DNA of 64,000 nt from Pseudomonadota bacterium. Lineage in GTDB: Bacteria; Pseudomonadota; Alphaproteobacteria; Puniceispirillales; Puniceispirillaceae. Positions within the stretch are counted from its first letter, which is position 1; each line of letters begins with the position of its first letter. Of this stretch, positions 8,573 through 17,654 are shown piece after piece. The position numbers and the translations under genes are program-made. The notes under the pieces were generated by a model. That model did not search any database, was not told the DNA's origin, and saw only the letters and a program-made list of their open reading frames with translations. The stretch spans positions 1 to 64,000 of the forward strand of contig JAQCEA010000004.1 in assembly GCA_027620495.1 (NCBI GenBank). Reading direction: 5' to 3'.

Positions 8573-9720
8573 TGACCGCCCCGTCCTATGCCGTTGATTT
8601 AGCCGCCCGCCTTATTCGCTGTCAGTCAGTGACGCCAGCCGAAGGCGGCGCGCTCACGTTGCTGGCACAAGAGCTTGACGCGCTCGGGTTTGACTGTGTC
8701 TGGTTGCCATTTGGCGAGGGGCCAGCCCGGATCGAAAATTTATTTGCTAGACGTGGGCAGGACGGGCCGCATTTTGCCTTTGCTGGTCATACGGATGTTG
8801 TGCCGGTTGGTGATGACAGCGCCTGGCGTCACGCACCATTTAGCGGCGCCCTAGAAGATGGCAAGTTATTTGGCCGCGGTGCCGCTGATATGAAAGGTGG
8901 TATTGCCGCCTTTGTCGCGGCTGTGCGCCAATTTGTCGATCTGCACCCAGCCGGGTCGATCAGCCTGATTATCACTGGTGATGAAGAAGGCGACGCTGAA
9001 TATGGCACCGTGAAAATGGTGGAATGGATGAAAGCGCATAATCATCTGCCCGATCTATGCGTTGTTGGCGAACCAACCAATCCGCAGCGGCTTGGCGATG
9101 TCATCAAAAACGGACGGCGTGGCAGTTTATCATGCCAACTGCGGGTTGATGGGGTCCAAGGCCATGTTGCCTATCCGCATCTGGCTGATAATCCGATTGT
9201 GCGTCTTTTGGCGATGCTGGCCCCGGTTAACGGTGTCACGCTGGATGACGGTAACGACTATTTCGATGCGTCAAGCGCACATGTGACAACAATCGATACT
9301 GGCAATAAGGCTGGCAATGTGATCCCGGCAACAGTGTCGGCAAGTTTCAATATCAGATTTAACACAGAACAAAGGGCTGATGATTTAATCAGCTGGCTGG
9401 AAGATCATTTTGACCAGGTGGGCGGACAATGGCAGGCCGATTGGCGGGTATCAGCCCAGCCATTTGTGACACCAGCCGGACCGCTGACAGACTTGATGAA
9501 GGCCGCCATCGGCGAGGTGACCGGCATGGTCGCTGAATTATCGACAAGCGGCGGCACATCTGATGCGCGGTTTATCACGCATTTATGCCCAGTTGCTGAA
9601 TTTGGTTTGGTGGGTCAGACTATGCATAAGGTCGATGAGCATGTGTCGATCGATGATATTGATCAATTGACGGCAATTTATCTGGCTATGTTATCACGCT
9701 TTTTTGAGGTACCGCGCTAA
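8572..9720 (+). CDS. dapE: Succinyl-diaminopimelate desuccinylase
   Basis: 382 residues, M20 zinc peptidase family. It hydrolyses N-succinyl-diaminopimelate two steps after DapD. Metal ligands and catalytic residues are visible: FAGHTDVVP (about 65-73), the GRGAADMKGG stretch, ITGDEEGDAEYG with the general-base glutamate pair, and the C-terminal histidine in GLVGQTMHK. The ATG overlaps the dapD stop (TGATG). A TTG codon just upstream was not chosen. Confidence 0.95.
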   Translation: MTAPSYAVDLAARLIRCQSVTPAEGGALTLLAQELDALGFDCVWLPFGEGPARIENLFARRGQDGPHFAFAGHTDVVPVGDDSAWRHAPFSGALEDGKLFGRGAADMKGGIAAFVAAVRQFVDLHPAGSISLIITGDEEGDAEYGTVKMVEWMKAHNHLPDLCVVGEPTNPQRLGDVIKNGRRGSLSCQLRVDGVQGHVAYPHLADNPIVRLLAMLAPVNGVTLDDGNDYFDASSAHVTTIDTGNKAGNVIPATVSASFNIRFNTEQRADDLISWLEDHFDQVGGQWQADWRVSAQPFVTPAGPLTDLMKAAIGEVTGMVAELSTSGGTSDARFITHLCPVAEFGLVGQTMHKVDEHVSIDDIDQLTAIYLAMLSRFFEVPR

Positions 9721-10277
9721 TGTCTGCATCATCTGGCCTGTCGCCACAAATCTTGCTTGGCCAAATTGCGGTCAGCCTGCGGGTTATGGCTGGTCGGCAA
9801 CCTTTAGCTGGCAGCTTTGGTGCAGATACGCCTGCCTTATGGCAAGCCATTGGCGCTGGTATGGTTTTTACCTTATTGGTCACGATTTATCCCGGTGTTG
9901 GGTCCAGCCTGTCATTATTTGCCGCCACTTTTATCGCGCAATTTATCGGCGTTGTGTTGATGCTTTTGTTGATGCATATGATTTTACGCGGCGTTGGCAG
10001 GCCGCAAAAATTCCTACCCTTTGCCGTACCATTTTTATGGATTGAAAATGTGCAACAGCTGTTTGGCGGGATGATTCAAAATCTGGTGATCCTCGCATCC
10101 GATCATACGATTTTGCTGTTGATTTTGCCGCTGGCTATCTGGACCTGTTACTGGATGTGGCGCATTGGCCGTGATGTCATTGGAAAAGGCGGGTTTTTGG
10201 CGGCGGCGCTTGTTGGGTTGTCGATGATGGTGGATGTGACCTTGCTATTTGCCGTGCAAAGCCGCGCCCTGCCCTAG
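9720..10277 (+). CDS. Integral membrane protein of unknown function
   Basis: 185 residues, strongly hydrophobic, with about four to five predicted membrane helices (roughly 45-65, 66-90, 100-120, 123-145 and 155-178). The start ATG shares a base with the dapE stop (TAATG), so it is translated as the last gene of dapD-dapE. I do not recognise the family; it has the general look of a YIP1-like small membrane protein, but no motif proves that. Its last 33 bases overlap the convergent truA gene. Confidence 0.8.
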   Translation: MSASSGLSPQILLGQIAVSLRVMAGRQPLAGSFGADTPALWQAIGAGMVFTLLVTIYPGVGSSLSLFAATFIAQFIGVVLMLLLMHMILRGVGRPQKFLPFAVPFLWIENVQQLFGGMIQNLVILASDHTILLLILPLAIWTCYWMWRIGRDVIGKGGFLAAALVGLSMMVDVTLLFAVQSRALP

Positions 10278-11021
10278 ATTGGCATATTCTACCCCCACTA
10301 GATAAAGACCCCACGGCGGGGCGGTTGGTCCGGCGGCGGCTCGGTCACGGGCGGCAAGTGCCTGTTGCACATCCATAACATCCCATTTTCCAACTCCGAC
10401 AAGCGCCAATGTGCCGGTAATATTGCGCACCTGATGATACAGAAATGAGCGGGCTTCGGCATGGATATGAATCTCGTCACCCACCTGTTCGACATTCAAT
10501 TTATCGAGTGTTCGCACCGGCGATTCAGCCTGACATTGGCTGGCTCGAAAGCTGGTGAAATCATGGCGGCCAACAAGATATTGCGCGGCATCGTGCATGC
10601 GGTCGCTATCAAGTGGTTGGCGATGATGCCATACCCGCCCAAGATCAAGCGCAGGCTTTTGACGTTGCGGAAAAATACGGTAAAGATAGCGCCGGCCCGT
10701 TGCTGAAAATCTGGCATGGATGGTGGCCGGTACCTCGCGGGCGTGGAGAATGGTTACCGGCACCTCGCCAAGATGCGCGTTCAATGCCTGCATTACCCGA
10801 TTGGCGTCAAATCTGTCTGGTACATCTAGATGCGCAACCTGACCGGTGGCATGCACACCAGAATCGGTGCGCCCCGCCCCAGCAACCGGTGTTGGGGCGC
10901 CTATAAAAGCCTCGGCGGCGGCTTCTATCGCGGCTTGAACCGAACCGCCATTATCCTGACGTTGCCAGCCAACAAAGGGGCCACCATCATATTCAATTGT
11001 GATCAAAATTCGTCTGGTCAT
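10245..11021 (-). CDS. truA: tRNA pseudouridine(38-40) synthase
   Basis: 258 residues, the normal size for TruA, which isomerises uridines 38-40 in the anticodon stem-loop of many tRNAs. The catalytic aspartate lies in GAGRTDSGVHATGQ (about 48-61). The RRYLYRI and FLYHQVRN segments are also typical. It is the last gene of a def-fmt-truA operon, nine bases after fmt. Its 3' end overlaps the 3' end of the opposing membrane-protein gene by 33 bases. Confidence 0.95.
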   Translation of the reverse strand: MTRRILITIEYDGGPFVGWQRQDNGGSVQAAIEAAAEAFIGAPTPVAGAGRTDSGVHATGQVAHLDVPDRFDANRVMQALNAHLGEVPVTILHAREVPATIHARFSATGRRYLYRIFPQRQKPALDLGRVWHHRQPLDSDRMHDAAQYLVGRHDFTSFRASQCQAESPVRTLDKLNVEQVGDEIHIHAEARSFLYHQVRNITGTLALVGVGKWDVMDVQQALAARDRAAAGPTAPPWGLYLVGVEYANLGQGAALHGK

Positions 11022-11029
11022 GATTTAGG

Positions 11030-11983
11030 TCACACGGCCGGTGCGGCGAGCATCTGGCCAATCACCAGCTTATGCCCATTTAAAAAATCGCCCACATGCA
11101 TGGGCTTTTTGCCAGCTGGCTGTAGCTGTTCAATCGCCAGTACACCATCGCCGGTAGCTACATGCAGGGCGGCTTTGCTGATGCCGACAATGCTGCCAGC
11201 TGGGGCGTGCGCCGGGCGAGTCATATTTGTGGGACGGGCCTGTAAAATGCGAAGCCTGCCTTTTGGCCCCAGACACCATGCCCCGGGAAAAGGGGTAAAC
11301 GCCCGGATATGGCAATCAAGCTTGGCGTTATCACAGGCCCAATCAATTTCCGCCTCTTGCGGGGTAATTTTTGCGGCATATCGCGCCTGACTGTCATCTT
11401 GTGGTTCTGCCGTTGTTTGCAAATTGGTGATATCTGCAACCACATCATCAAGCGTCTCGGCGTTCAGCACGGCCAGTTTATCATGCAGGCTGCCCGCAGT
11501 TTCGGCCGGGTCAATTTTGCATGAACGCCGCATCAGCACTTTGCCAGTGTCCAGCCCTTCATCCATCAGCATGGCTGAAATGCCGGTCACAGCATCTCCA
11601 GCGGCAATGGCACGCTGGATAGGCGCCGCGCCGCGCCAGCGCGGCAATAATGATGCGTGTCCATTGATACAGCCTAGCTTTGGTATGTTTAACACAATCT
11701 TTGGCAATAACAGCCCATAGGCAACAACAACAAATAGATCAGCCTTATGCGCGACAAGTTGCTGTTGTACATCGTCGGTTTTCAGCGATGCTGGTGAAAA
11801 TAATGCCAGTGATTTTTCAGCGGCATAGGCGGCAACTGGCACCGGCGTTGATTTCATGCCGCGCCCAGCAGGCTTGGCCGGTTGGGTATAGACCGCGCAG
11901 ATATCGTGGGTTTCGGCCAGTTTTTGCAGCGCCGGGATGGCAAAATCTGGGCTGCCCATAAACACAATCCGATAGCGCGGCAT
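11030..11983 (-). CDS. fmt: Methionyl-tRNA formyltransferase
   Basis: 317 residues. It formylates initiator Met-tRNA using 10-formyl-tetrahydrofolate. The N-terminal Rossmann-like domain begins RIVFMGSPDFA, and the catalytic region holds INGHASLLPRWRGAAPIQRA (about 107-126) with the expected asparagine, histidine and the later aspartate. The C-terminal domain is the usual tRNA-binding module. It is downstream of def with 23 bases between them, the standard pairing of formylation and deformylation genes. Confidence 0.96.
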   Translation of the reverse strand: MPRYRIVFMGSPDFAIPALQKLAETHDICAVYTQPAKPAGRGMKSTPVPVAAYAAEKSLALFSPASLKTDDVQQQLVAHKADLFVVVAYGLLLPKIVLNIPKLGCINGHASLLPRWRGAAPIQRAIAAGDAVTGISAMLMDEGLDTGKVLMRRSCKIDPAETAGSLHDKLAVLNAETLDDVVADITNLQTTAEPQDDSQARYAAKITPQEAEIDWACDNAKLDCHIRAFTPFPGAWCLGPKGRLRILQARPTNMTRPAHAPAGSIVGISKAALHVATGDGVLAIEQLQPAGKKPMHVGDFLNGHKLVIGQMLAAPAV

Positions 11984-12006
11984 GGCGATCCCCTTATTGG
12001 TGATTC

Positions 12007-12555
12007 CTATGAAGCGGTTGTCTGGCGCAATTCTTTCATCACCCGGCGTGTGATCATATCGCGTTTCAGGCGAGAGATGTGATCAATAAATAAAACACCA
12101 TTCAAATGATCAATTTCATGCTGGATGCAGGCGGCCAACAGCCCACCGGCTGTTAATGTCTGCGTTGTGCCTGTTTCATCTAGGTATCTAATCGACACTT
12201 CGGCTGGCCGTTTTACCTCGGCAGTTTGATCGGGGATGGAAAGACAACCCTCTTCCAAAACAGATTGCTCTTCGGACAGGGCAATGATTTCCGGATTGAC
12301 CATTTTATAAAGTTCAGGCGCATCATCCTTGCCACAATCAATCACCACAAGACGCTGACTGACATTGATTTGTGGTGCGGCAAGGCCAATCCCCGGCGCG
12401 TCATACATGGTCGCCGCCATATCATCTAGAAGCTGGCGCACACCATCGGTGATCTCGTCAACAGGCTTGGCAATCTGGCGCAAGATCGGATCAGGAATTT
12501 TGACAATCGGGATAAGCTTGGTTGCGGCTGGCATAGCGGGTAATCCTGCTGGCAT
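12007..12555 (-). CDS. def: Peptide deformylase
   Basis: 182 residues. It removes the formyl group from nascent proteins. All three family motifs are present: GIGLAAPQ (about 55-62), EEGCLSIP (about 100-107, metal-binding cysteine) and QHEIDHLNG (about 144-152, two metal histidines and the catalytic glutamate). The first residues MPAGLPAMPAAT are extra relative to most homologues, so the start could be the second methionine. It heads def-fmt-truA and is divergent from rmuC. Confidence 0.95.
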   Translation of the reverse strand: MPAGLPAMPAATKLIPIVKIPDPILRQIAKPVDEITDGVRQLLDDMAATMYDAPGIGLAAPQINVSQRLVVIDCGKDDAPELYKMVNPEIIALSEEQSVLEEGCLSIPDQTAEVKRPAEVSIRYLDETGTTQTLTAGGLLAACIQHEIDHLNGVLFIDHISRLKRDMITRRVMKELRQTTAS

Positions 12556-12681
12556 AAATAAGTTGGCGACTGGCGCTTACCCTGCATTAGAAGATGGTGC
12601 CGTTGCAGTCAAGCCGATTGCGTGTCACATTAAAGCCGAGACACCGGGCAGATGGCCTGAACAGCACAAAGGATCGCATAG

Positions 12682-13785
12682 ATGACGGCGTTTGAAATCG
12701 GCTTGCTGGCGGCGCTGGTTGTGATGATTGGTTTGCTGGTGGTTATGCTTCGTAACCGGCAGCCGGGTGGCGGTGCTGATTTGGCTGAATTGCGCGGCCA
12801 GCTGGCGCAGATATCAAGCCAATCAGGGGCATTACAAAATCTGATTGCTGATCAAATGGCGCAAAGTGAGGGGCGGCTTGGCACGCGTCTTGAACAATCA
12901 TTACGTGACCAGAATGACCGCACAACAAAATCGCTGACCAGTATGGCGGAAAAACTGGCGGTGATTACCGAGGCCAATGCCCATATTTCGACCTTAACTG
13001 GTCAGGTGTCACAATTACAAAATATTCTGTCAAACAAACAGGCACGCGGCAGCTTTGGTGAAGTGCAGTTGGAAAATCTGGTGCGCGATGCGCTGCCGGA
13101 CAGCGCCTATGATTTTCAGGTGACGTTAAGCAATGGTCGACGGGTTGATTGTTTTTTAAAATTGCCAAACCCGCCGGGGCCGATTGCCATTGATTCAAAA
13201 TTTCCACTTGAATCCTATCGCCAGCTTGTCGCGGCAAGTGATGACGCCGCCAAAGATGCGGCGCGGCGGCGGCTAGAGGCAGATGTAAAGAAACATATTT
13301 CTGATATTGCGAGCAAATATATTATCCCCGGCGAAACGGCCGAAAGTGCGATTTTGTTTCTGCCATCCGAATCGGTCTATGCCGAAATCAATATTCAATT
13401 GCCAAAGCTGGTTGAGGCCAGCCGCCGGGCGCATGTCTATATGGCCGGGCCGGACAATCTGATGCTGATATTGCATACGGTGCGGGCGATTTTGCGTGAC
13501 GCCCGGATGCATGAAGCGGCGGGGATGATCCAAACACAGGTTGATTTGATGATGCAGGATGTGAACCGGCTGGACGAACGGGTGAATAAATTGGCCACCC
13601 ATTTCAGCCAGGCCGAACGTGATATTAACGATATTCAAACCTCAACGCGTAAAATCACCGCACGCGGCGATAAAATTGCTGAAATTGAGGTTATGGATGC
13701 GGCACAGGCTACATCCCCGTCAAGACCATCTGCAACGTCATCAGCAAATGTGACGGCAAAGGCCCAGCAGGATTTGCTCGGCTAG
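12682..13785 (+). CDS. rmuC: DNA recombination protein RmuC
   Basis: 367 residues. An N-terminal membrane helix (about 5-24) is followed by a coiled-coil region (about 35-125) and then the RmuC nuclease-like domain (about 125-320), with the typical RGSFGEVQLENLV and AIDSKFPLESY segments and FLPSESVYAE. RmuC is a proposed DNA-processing protein that limits inverted-repeat rearrangement; its exact activity is not settled. It is monocistronic here, between divergent def and convergent recR. Confidence 0.93.
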   Translation: MTAFEIGLLAALVVMIGLLVVMLRNRQPGGGADLAELRGQLAQISSQSGALQNLIADQMAQSEGRLGTRLEQSLRDQNDRTTKSLTSMAEKLAVITEANAHISTLTGQVSQLQNILSNKQARGSFGEVQLENLVRDALPDSAYDFQVTLSNGRRVDCFLKLPNPPGPIAIDSKFPLESYRQLVAASDDAAKDAARRRLEADVKKHISDIASKYIIPGETAESAILFLPSESVYAEINIQLPKLVEASRRAHVYMAGPDNLMLILHTVRAILRDARMHEAAGMIQTQVDLMMQDVNRLDERVNKLATHFSQAERDINDIQTSTRKITARGDKIAEIEVMDAAQATSPSRPSATSSANVTAKAQQDLLG

Positions 13786-13789
13786 GGGG

Positions 13790-14386
13790 TTAGGATACTA
13801 GTTTGGCGCGGGCTTTAAGCGCTTGGGCAAGCGTTCCATCATCCAGATAATCAAGCTCTCCACCAACCGGCACGCCATGTGCCAGTCTTGTTACCTCAAC
13901 GCTGGTAGCGGCCAATCTTTCTGCAATGTAATGCGCTGTGGTTTGTCCATCGACTGTCGCTGACAGCGCCAAAATCACCTCGGTCGCGGCCAATCTATCG
14001 GCCCGGCGCAACAATTTATCGATATGCAAATCATCCGGCCCACGCCCGTCAAGCGCGCTTAATGTGCCGCCTAAAATATGATAAACACCCCGATAGACAG
14101 CGGCACGTTCCATCGCCCATAAATCACCAACATCTTCAACCACACAAATACAGCTATGGTCGCGTTGTGGATCGAGGCAAATGCTGCATTTGTCGCCATG
14201 GTCAAGATTGCCACATTCGGCACAGGCCCGAACCTGGCTAGCGACATCAAACAAATCTTGCGCCAAAGGCACCATCAACCGGTCCCGGTTTTTCAATAAA
14301 TATAATACAGCACGGCGGGCTGACCGCGGGCCGAGTCCCGGCAGGCGCGCTAGTTTGCGAATCAGTTGATCAAGCGAAGCATGCAT
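13790..14386 (-). CDS. recR: Recombination protein RecR
   Basis: 198 residues, full length. RecR loads RecA at gaps with RecF/RecO. A helix-hairpin-helix (LARLPGLGPRSARR, about 12-25), a four-cysteine zinc finger (CAECGNLDHGDKCSIC, about 55-70) and a Toprim domain (VVEDVGDLWAMER, about 83-95) appear in the expected order. It is the last gene of dnaX-ybaB-recR, two bases after ybaB. Confidence 0.96.
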   Translation of the reverse strand: MHASLDQLIRKLARLPGLGPRSARRAVLYLLKNRDRLMVPLAQDLFDVASQVRACAECGNLDHGDKCSICLDPQRDHSCICVVEDVGDLWAMERAAVYRGVYHILGGTLSALDGRGPDDLHIDKLLRRADRLAATEVILALSATVDGQTTAHYIAERLAATSVEVTRLAHGVPVGGELDYLDDGTLAQALKARAKLVS

Positions 14387-14387
14387 A

Positions 14388-14714
14388 TCAGAATGGTAAA
14401 TTCATACCTGGCGGCAAAGGCAGGCCACCGGTAATGTCTTTCAGCAATCGGGCTTTTTCCGCACTGGCAGCGGCCTGTGCGTTACGGGTCGCCAAGCAAA
14501 TCAAATCTTCAAGCATTTCTGCGTCATCCGGGTCAATCACGCTTGGGTCAATCTTGATGGCATGCAAGGCCCCACTTCCGGTCACTGTCGCCGTGACATA
14601 ATCATTGCTAGCACTGGCAGAAAAATGCTGTGCGTCAAGCTTGGCCTGCAGGGTTTCCAGCCGCGCTTGCATATCTTGCACCTTCTTCATCATGCCGGCC
14701 ATATTGCGCATCAT
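14388..14714 (-). CDS. ybaB: Nucleoid-associated protein, YbaB/EbfC family
   Basis: 108 residues. A small dimeric DNA-binding protein with an N-terminal amphipathic helix rich in methionine, lysine and glutamine, then the VTGSGALHAIKIDPSV core typical of the family (about 45-62). Its start overlaps the dnaX stop by four bases and it precedes recR, the conserved three-gene order. Confidence 0.94.
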   Translation of the reverse strand: MMRNMAGMMKKVQDMQARLETLQAKLDAQHFSASASNDYVTATVTGSGALHAIKIDPSVIDPDDAEMLEDLICLATRNAQAAASAEKARLLKDITGGLPLPPGMNLPF

Positions 14715-16441
14715 CCTGACATCTCCTCATCATCGACACTGGCAGTGTCATCGGCGTTTTGTGGGTCTATTTCTGGGCTGGCGGCAGGTGTAATGGCGTC
14801 AATCGTGGCACCGGGAAACACCGCCATAATTTTTGTCACAAGCGGGTCCATGGTGATGGCATCATGCACCTTTGCGGCCGCTTCGGCGGCGTCTTCGGCC
14901 AATGTTTTGGCCCCGTCTTTATCGGATAGTGAGACCAGCCATCTTTGGCCGGTCCACTGACCTAATTGTTTGGCAAGATCGCCAGCCAATGTATCCGGGG
15001 CATTGCCTGTAAGGGCAATTTCCAAGCGCCCTTGTTGCAAGCCGACAAGCCGCACATGATTGCGGATGCGTGCGGCGAGCAGCATTTCATTATTTGCTTC
15101 GGCCAGTGTCACAATGTCAATCAGGCTTTGCGGCATCGCTGGCTGACCGGCGGCATGGGTTTCTGGTTGATCGGGGGGTGAAGTTTCGGCCGCGGGTGCC
15201 TCGTTCTGGTGTTTTGCCTGCGTGCTGGTTTCTGCAGGCGCGGATTGCGGCGGTGTTTTGGGTGATGGTGCTGTATGTTGGGTGGTGGGGGCTGTGGGCA
15301 GTTTTTGTAAAATATCGCCGGGTGTTGGCATTAACGCGGCGTGCGCCAGACGGATAATCAGCATTTCACAACTTGCCGCCGAGTCAGGGGCGTGCGTTAG
15401 CTCACCATGCCCTTTCAGCAACAATTGCCACGCCCGTCCAAGCCGAGCAATGCCGAAATCGGCAAGGTCAAACACGGTCTGTTTATCGCTGTCAATCAGA
15501 TCATCTGATGGCGCTCCAGCGGCGTGCATGCTGGCAAGATGGATCAAATCCAGCAAATCCGCCACAAGCATTTCAGGTTCAGCACCGCGTGCATAGGCAT
15601 TGGCAAATGCTGTCAATGCGGTGGTTGTATCACCAGCTAGCGCGGCTGTTAATACCGCTTGTGAATCGCTTCGGCCCGGCCGTCCCAGCATATCGGCGAC
15701 CATTTCTGGGGTGAGCGCATCGGCTGTCATAGCGGCGGCCTGATCCAACAGCGATAGGGCATCGCGCACTGAACCTTCGGCGGCACGCGCGATCATCGCT
15801 AGTGCCTCGGGACGTGCCGCAATCTTTTCTTTTGCGCAAATCGAGGCAAGATGATCAACCAGCATCACCGCTGGTACACGCCGCAAGTCATAGCGTTGGC
15901 ACCGCGATAAAATCGTTACTGGTACTTTTCGGATTTCGGTTGTGGCAAAAATAAATTTCACCGCATCGGGTGGTTCTTCCAATGTTTTCAACAAGGCGTT
16001 GAAAGCGTTTTTTGACATCATATGAACTTCATCAATGATGTAAATTTTGTAGCGTGCTGAAACTGGCCGATACCCAACGCCCTCAATAATCTCGCGGGCA
16101 TCATCAACACCTGTATGGCTGGCCGCATCCATTTCCAAAACATCGACATGACGCCCGCTGGCAATGGCCAGACAAGGTTCGCACTGGCCACAAGGTTCAA
16201 GTGTAGGGCCACCACTGCCGTCTGTGCCGATACAGTTTAAGCCCTTTGCCAGAAGCCGGGCGGTCGAGGTTTTGCCAATGCCCCGCACCCCGGTCAGAAC
16301 AAAGGCATGCGCCAACCGGCCCAATGTCAACGCATTGCTTAACGTACGCACAAGCGCATCTTGCCCGATCAATTCAGAAAAAGTTTCGGGACGATATTTA
16401 CGCGCCAGCACACGATAGGTTTGTTGGGTGGTGTCATTCAT
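14711..16441 (-). CDS. dnaX: DNA polymerase III subunit gamma/tau
   Basis: 576 residues. Clamp-loader AAA+ ATPase. Walker A is GVRGIGKTS (about 50-58), a four-cysteine zinc module lies at about 69-88 (CIGTDGS...CGQCEPC), Walker B is IIDEVHMM (about 132-139), and sensor 1 is ATTEIRK. The C-terminal 200 residues hold a proline/alanine-rich linker and a tau-like domain. No clear slippery A-run that would produce a short gamma form was noticed. It starts the dnaX-ybaB-recR operon. Confidence 0.95.
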   Translation of the reverse strand: MNDTTQQTYRVLARKYRPETFSELIGQDALVRTLSNALTLGRLAHAFVLTGVRGIGKTSTARLLAKGLNCIGTDGSGGPTLEPCGQCEPCLAIASGRHVDVLEMDAASHTGVDDAREIIEGVGYRPVSARYKIYIIDEVHMMSKNAFNALLKTLEEPPDAVKFIFATTEIRKVPVTILSRCQRYDLRRVPAVMLVDHLASICAKEKIAARPEALAMIARAAEGSVRDALSLLDQAAAMTADALTPEMVADMLGRPGRSDSQAVLTAALAGDTTTALTAFANAYARGAEPEMLVADLLDLIHLASMHAAGAPSDDLIDSDKQTVFDLADFGIARLGRAWQLLLKGHGELTHAPDSAASCEMLIIRLAHAALMPTPGDILQKLPTAPTTQHTAPSPKTPPQSAPAETSTQAKHQNEAPAAETSPPDQPETHAAGQPAMPQSLIDIVTLAEANNEMLLAARIRNHVRLVGLQQGRLEIALTGNAPDTLAGDLAKQLGQWTGQRWLVSLSDKDGAKTLAEDAAEAAAKVHDAITMDPLVTKIMAVFPGATIDAITPAASPEIDPQNADDTASVDDEEMSG

Positions 16442-16521
16442 GTGACAATACGCACCTTATCGCAAGATCACCAAAGCAAACAATGGTTCGCCGACCACTG
16501 GTCAGGCCAGAAGGCAGAATA

Positions 16522-16617
16522 AAGCGGAAGACTGGGCAACCCATAAACATCCTACTGCGGCTGCTTCCTCTCGGACCTGACCGGGTTGGCAGGGAATATG
16601 TCTACCCAGACTTCCTT
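16522..16617 (-). ncRNA. ffs: Small signal recognition particle RNA (4.5S type)
   Basis: On the minus strand the SRP domain IV core is recognisable: GGTCAGGTCCGAGAGGAAGC (within 16562-16583) matches the Ffh-binding asymmetric loop and tetraloop region of bacterial 4.5S RNA. Flanking arms GAAGTCTGGGTA (5', from 16614) and GGGTTGCCCAGTCTTC (3', to 16527) pair to close a long hairpin. The ends are approximate. It lies between dnaX and pheA, a usual neighbourhood in alphaproteobacteria. Confidence 0.9.
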
Positions 16618-16698
16618 TGTCTTGTATGAAACAAACCGGACTGTACGACAAGTATTTTATCAGCTTTTTACAAAACCGGGCGGGTGGCAACCGGGGCG

Positions 16699-17556
16699 TT
16701 AGCTTTGCCGATGGCGATCCGGGCTGGCGGCATAGGTGCCAAGCACTCTGACTTCGTCCTTCATGCAATAAAATTGCAATTCTTCCATCGCATGTACCAT
16801 CGCTGGTTCATCAATATGGCCTTCGACATCCATATAAAATTGCGCACGTTCGCTGACCCCGGGGCGCAAATAGGATTCAAGCTTTGTTAGATTGATGCCG
16901 TTCGTCGCAAATCCGCCAAGCGCCTTGTATAACGCCGCTGGTACACTGCGAAGCTGAAACACCAGCGTGGTGATCATCGCCGCATCACTGATTTCGGGTA
17001 TGATGGGATCGGCCGCCATGATCAAAAACCGTGTGGTGTTTTTTTTGTCGTCCTCAAGCGAGTCTATTATAATATCCAGATCATAAATTTCTGCCGCCAA
17101 TCGAGAGGCAACAGCCGCCACCGTCGGGTCACCAGTCGCGGCCACGTCTTTGGCAGCACCGGCGGTGTCAGCGTGCATAATCGGGGTCAATCCCAATTTG
17201 CGGATATGCTGGCGGCATTGTGCTAGCCCTTGTGCATGACTATGCACAGTTTTCAGCTTGTCTAATTGACTGCCGCGCGGGGCCAGAAGATGGTGATTTA
17301 CCCGCTGAAAATGCTCGCCAATGATATGCAAGCCTGATTCAGGCAACAGATGGTGAATATCAGCCACCCGCCCGGCTGTTGAATTTTCTACCGGCACCAT
17401 CGCCAAGGCGGCCTGTCCGTCCTGAACTTGGCTCAGCATATCTTCAAACGAGGCACAGGCAACCGCATCCATATCAGGTTTTACGGCTTGACAGGCCATA
17501 TGCGAATAGGCCCCCGGAACACCCTGAAAGGCAATTTTCTGTGAAACGTCTGACAC
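16699..17556 (-). CDS. pheA: Prephenate dehydratase
   Basis: 285 residues from a GTG start at 17556 (encoding MSDVSQKIAFQGVPG), chosen because AAGGGA lies about seven bases upstream; an in-frame ATG exists at 17613. It is a monofunctional prephenate dehydratase making phenylpyruvate for phenylalanine synthesis. The catalytic segment KNTTRFLI is present (about 172-179). The ACT regulatory domain follows (about 190-275) with GINLTKLESYLRPG, the phenylalanine-binding region, so feedback inhibition is expected. It follows kdsB on the same strand. Confidence 0.94.
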   Translation of the reverse strand: MSDVSQKIAFQGVPGAYSHMACQAVKPDMDAVACASFEDMLSQVQDGQAALAMVPVENSTAGRVADIHHLLPESGLHIIGEHFQRVNHHLLAPRGSQLDKLKTVHSHAQGLAQCRQHIRKLGLTPIMHADTAGAAKDVAATGDPTVAAVASRLAAEIYDLDIIIDSLEDDKKNTTRFLIMAADPIIPEISDAAMITTLVFQLRSVPAALYKALGGFATNGINLTKLESYLRPGVSERAQFYMDVEGHIDEPAMVHAMEELQFYCMKDEVRVLGTYAASPDRHRQS

Positions 17557-17654
17557 GATATTTCCCTTTGGTTGACGTTGTGTGGTTATCCTAATGTAGG
17601 ACGCTATCGTCAAGCTGTGTTTTTCCTATCTTGGCCAATCTAGTCATCGCCAAT

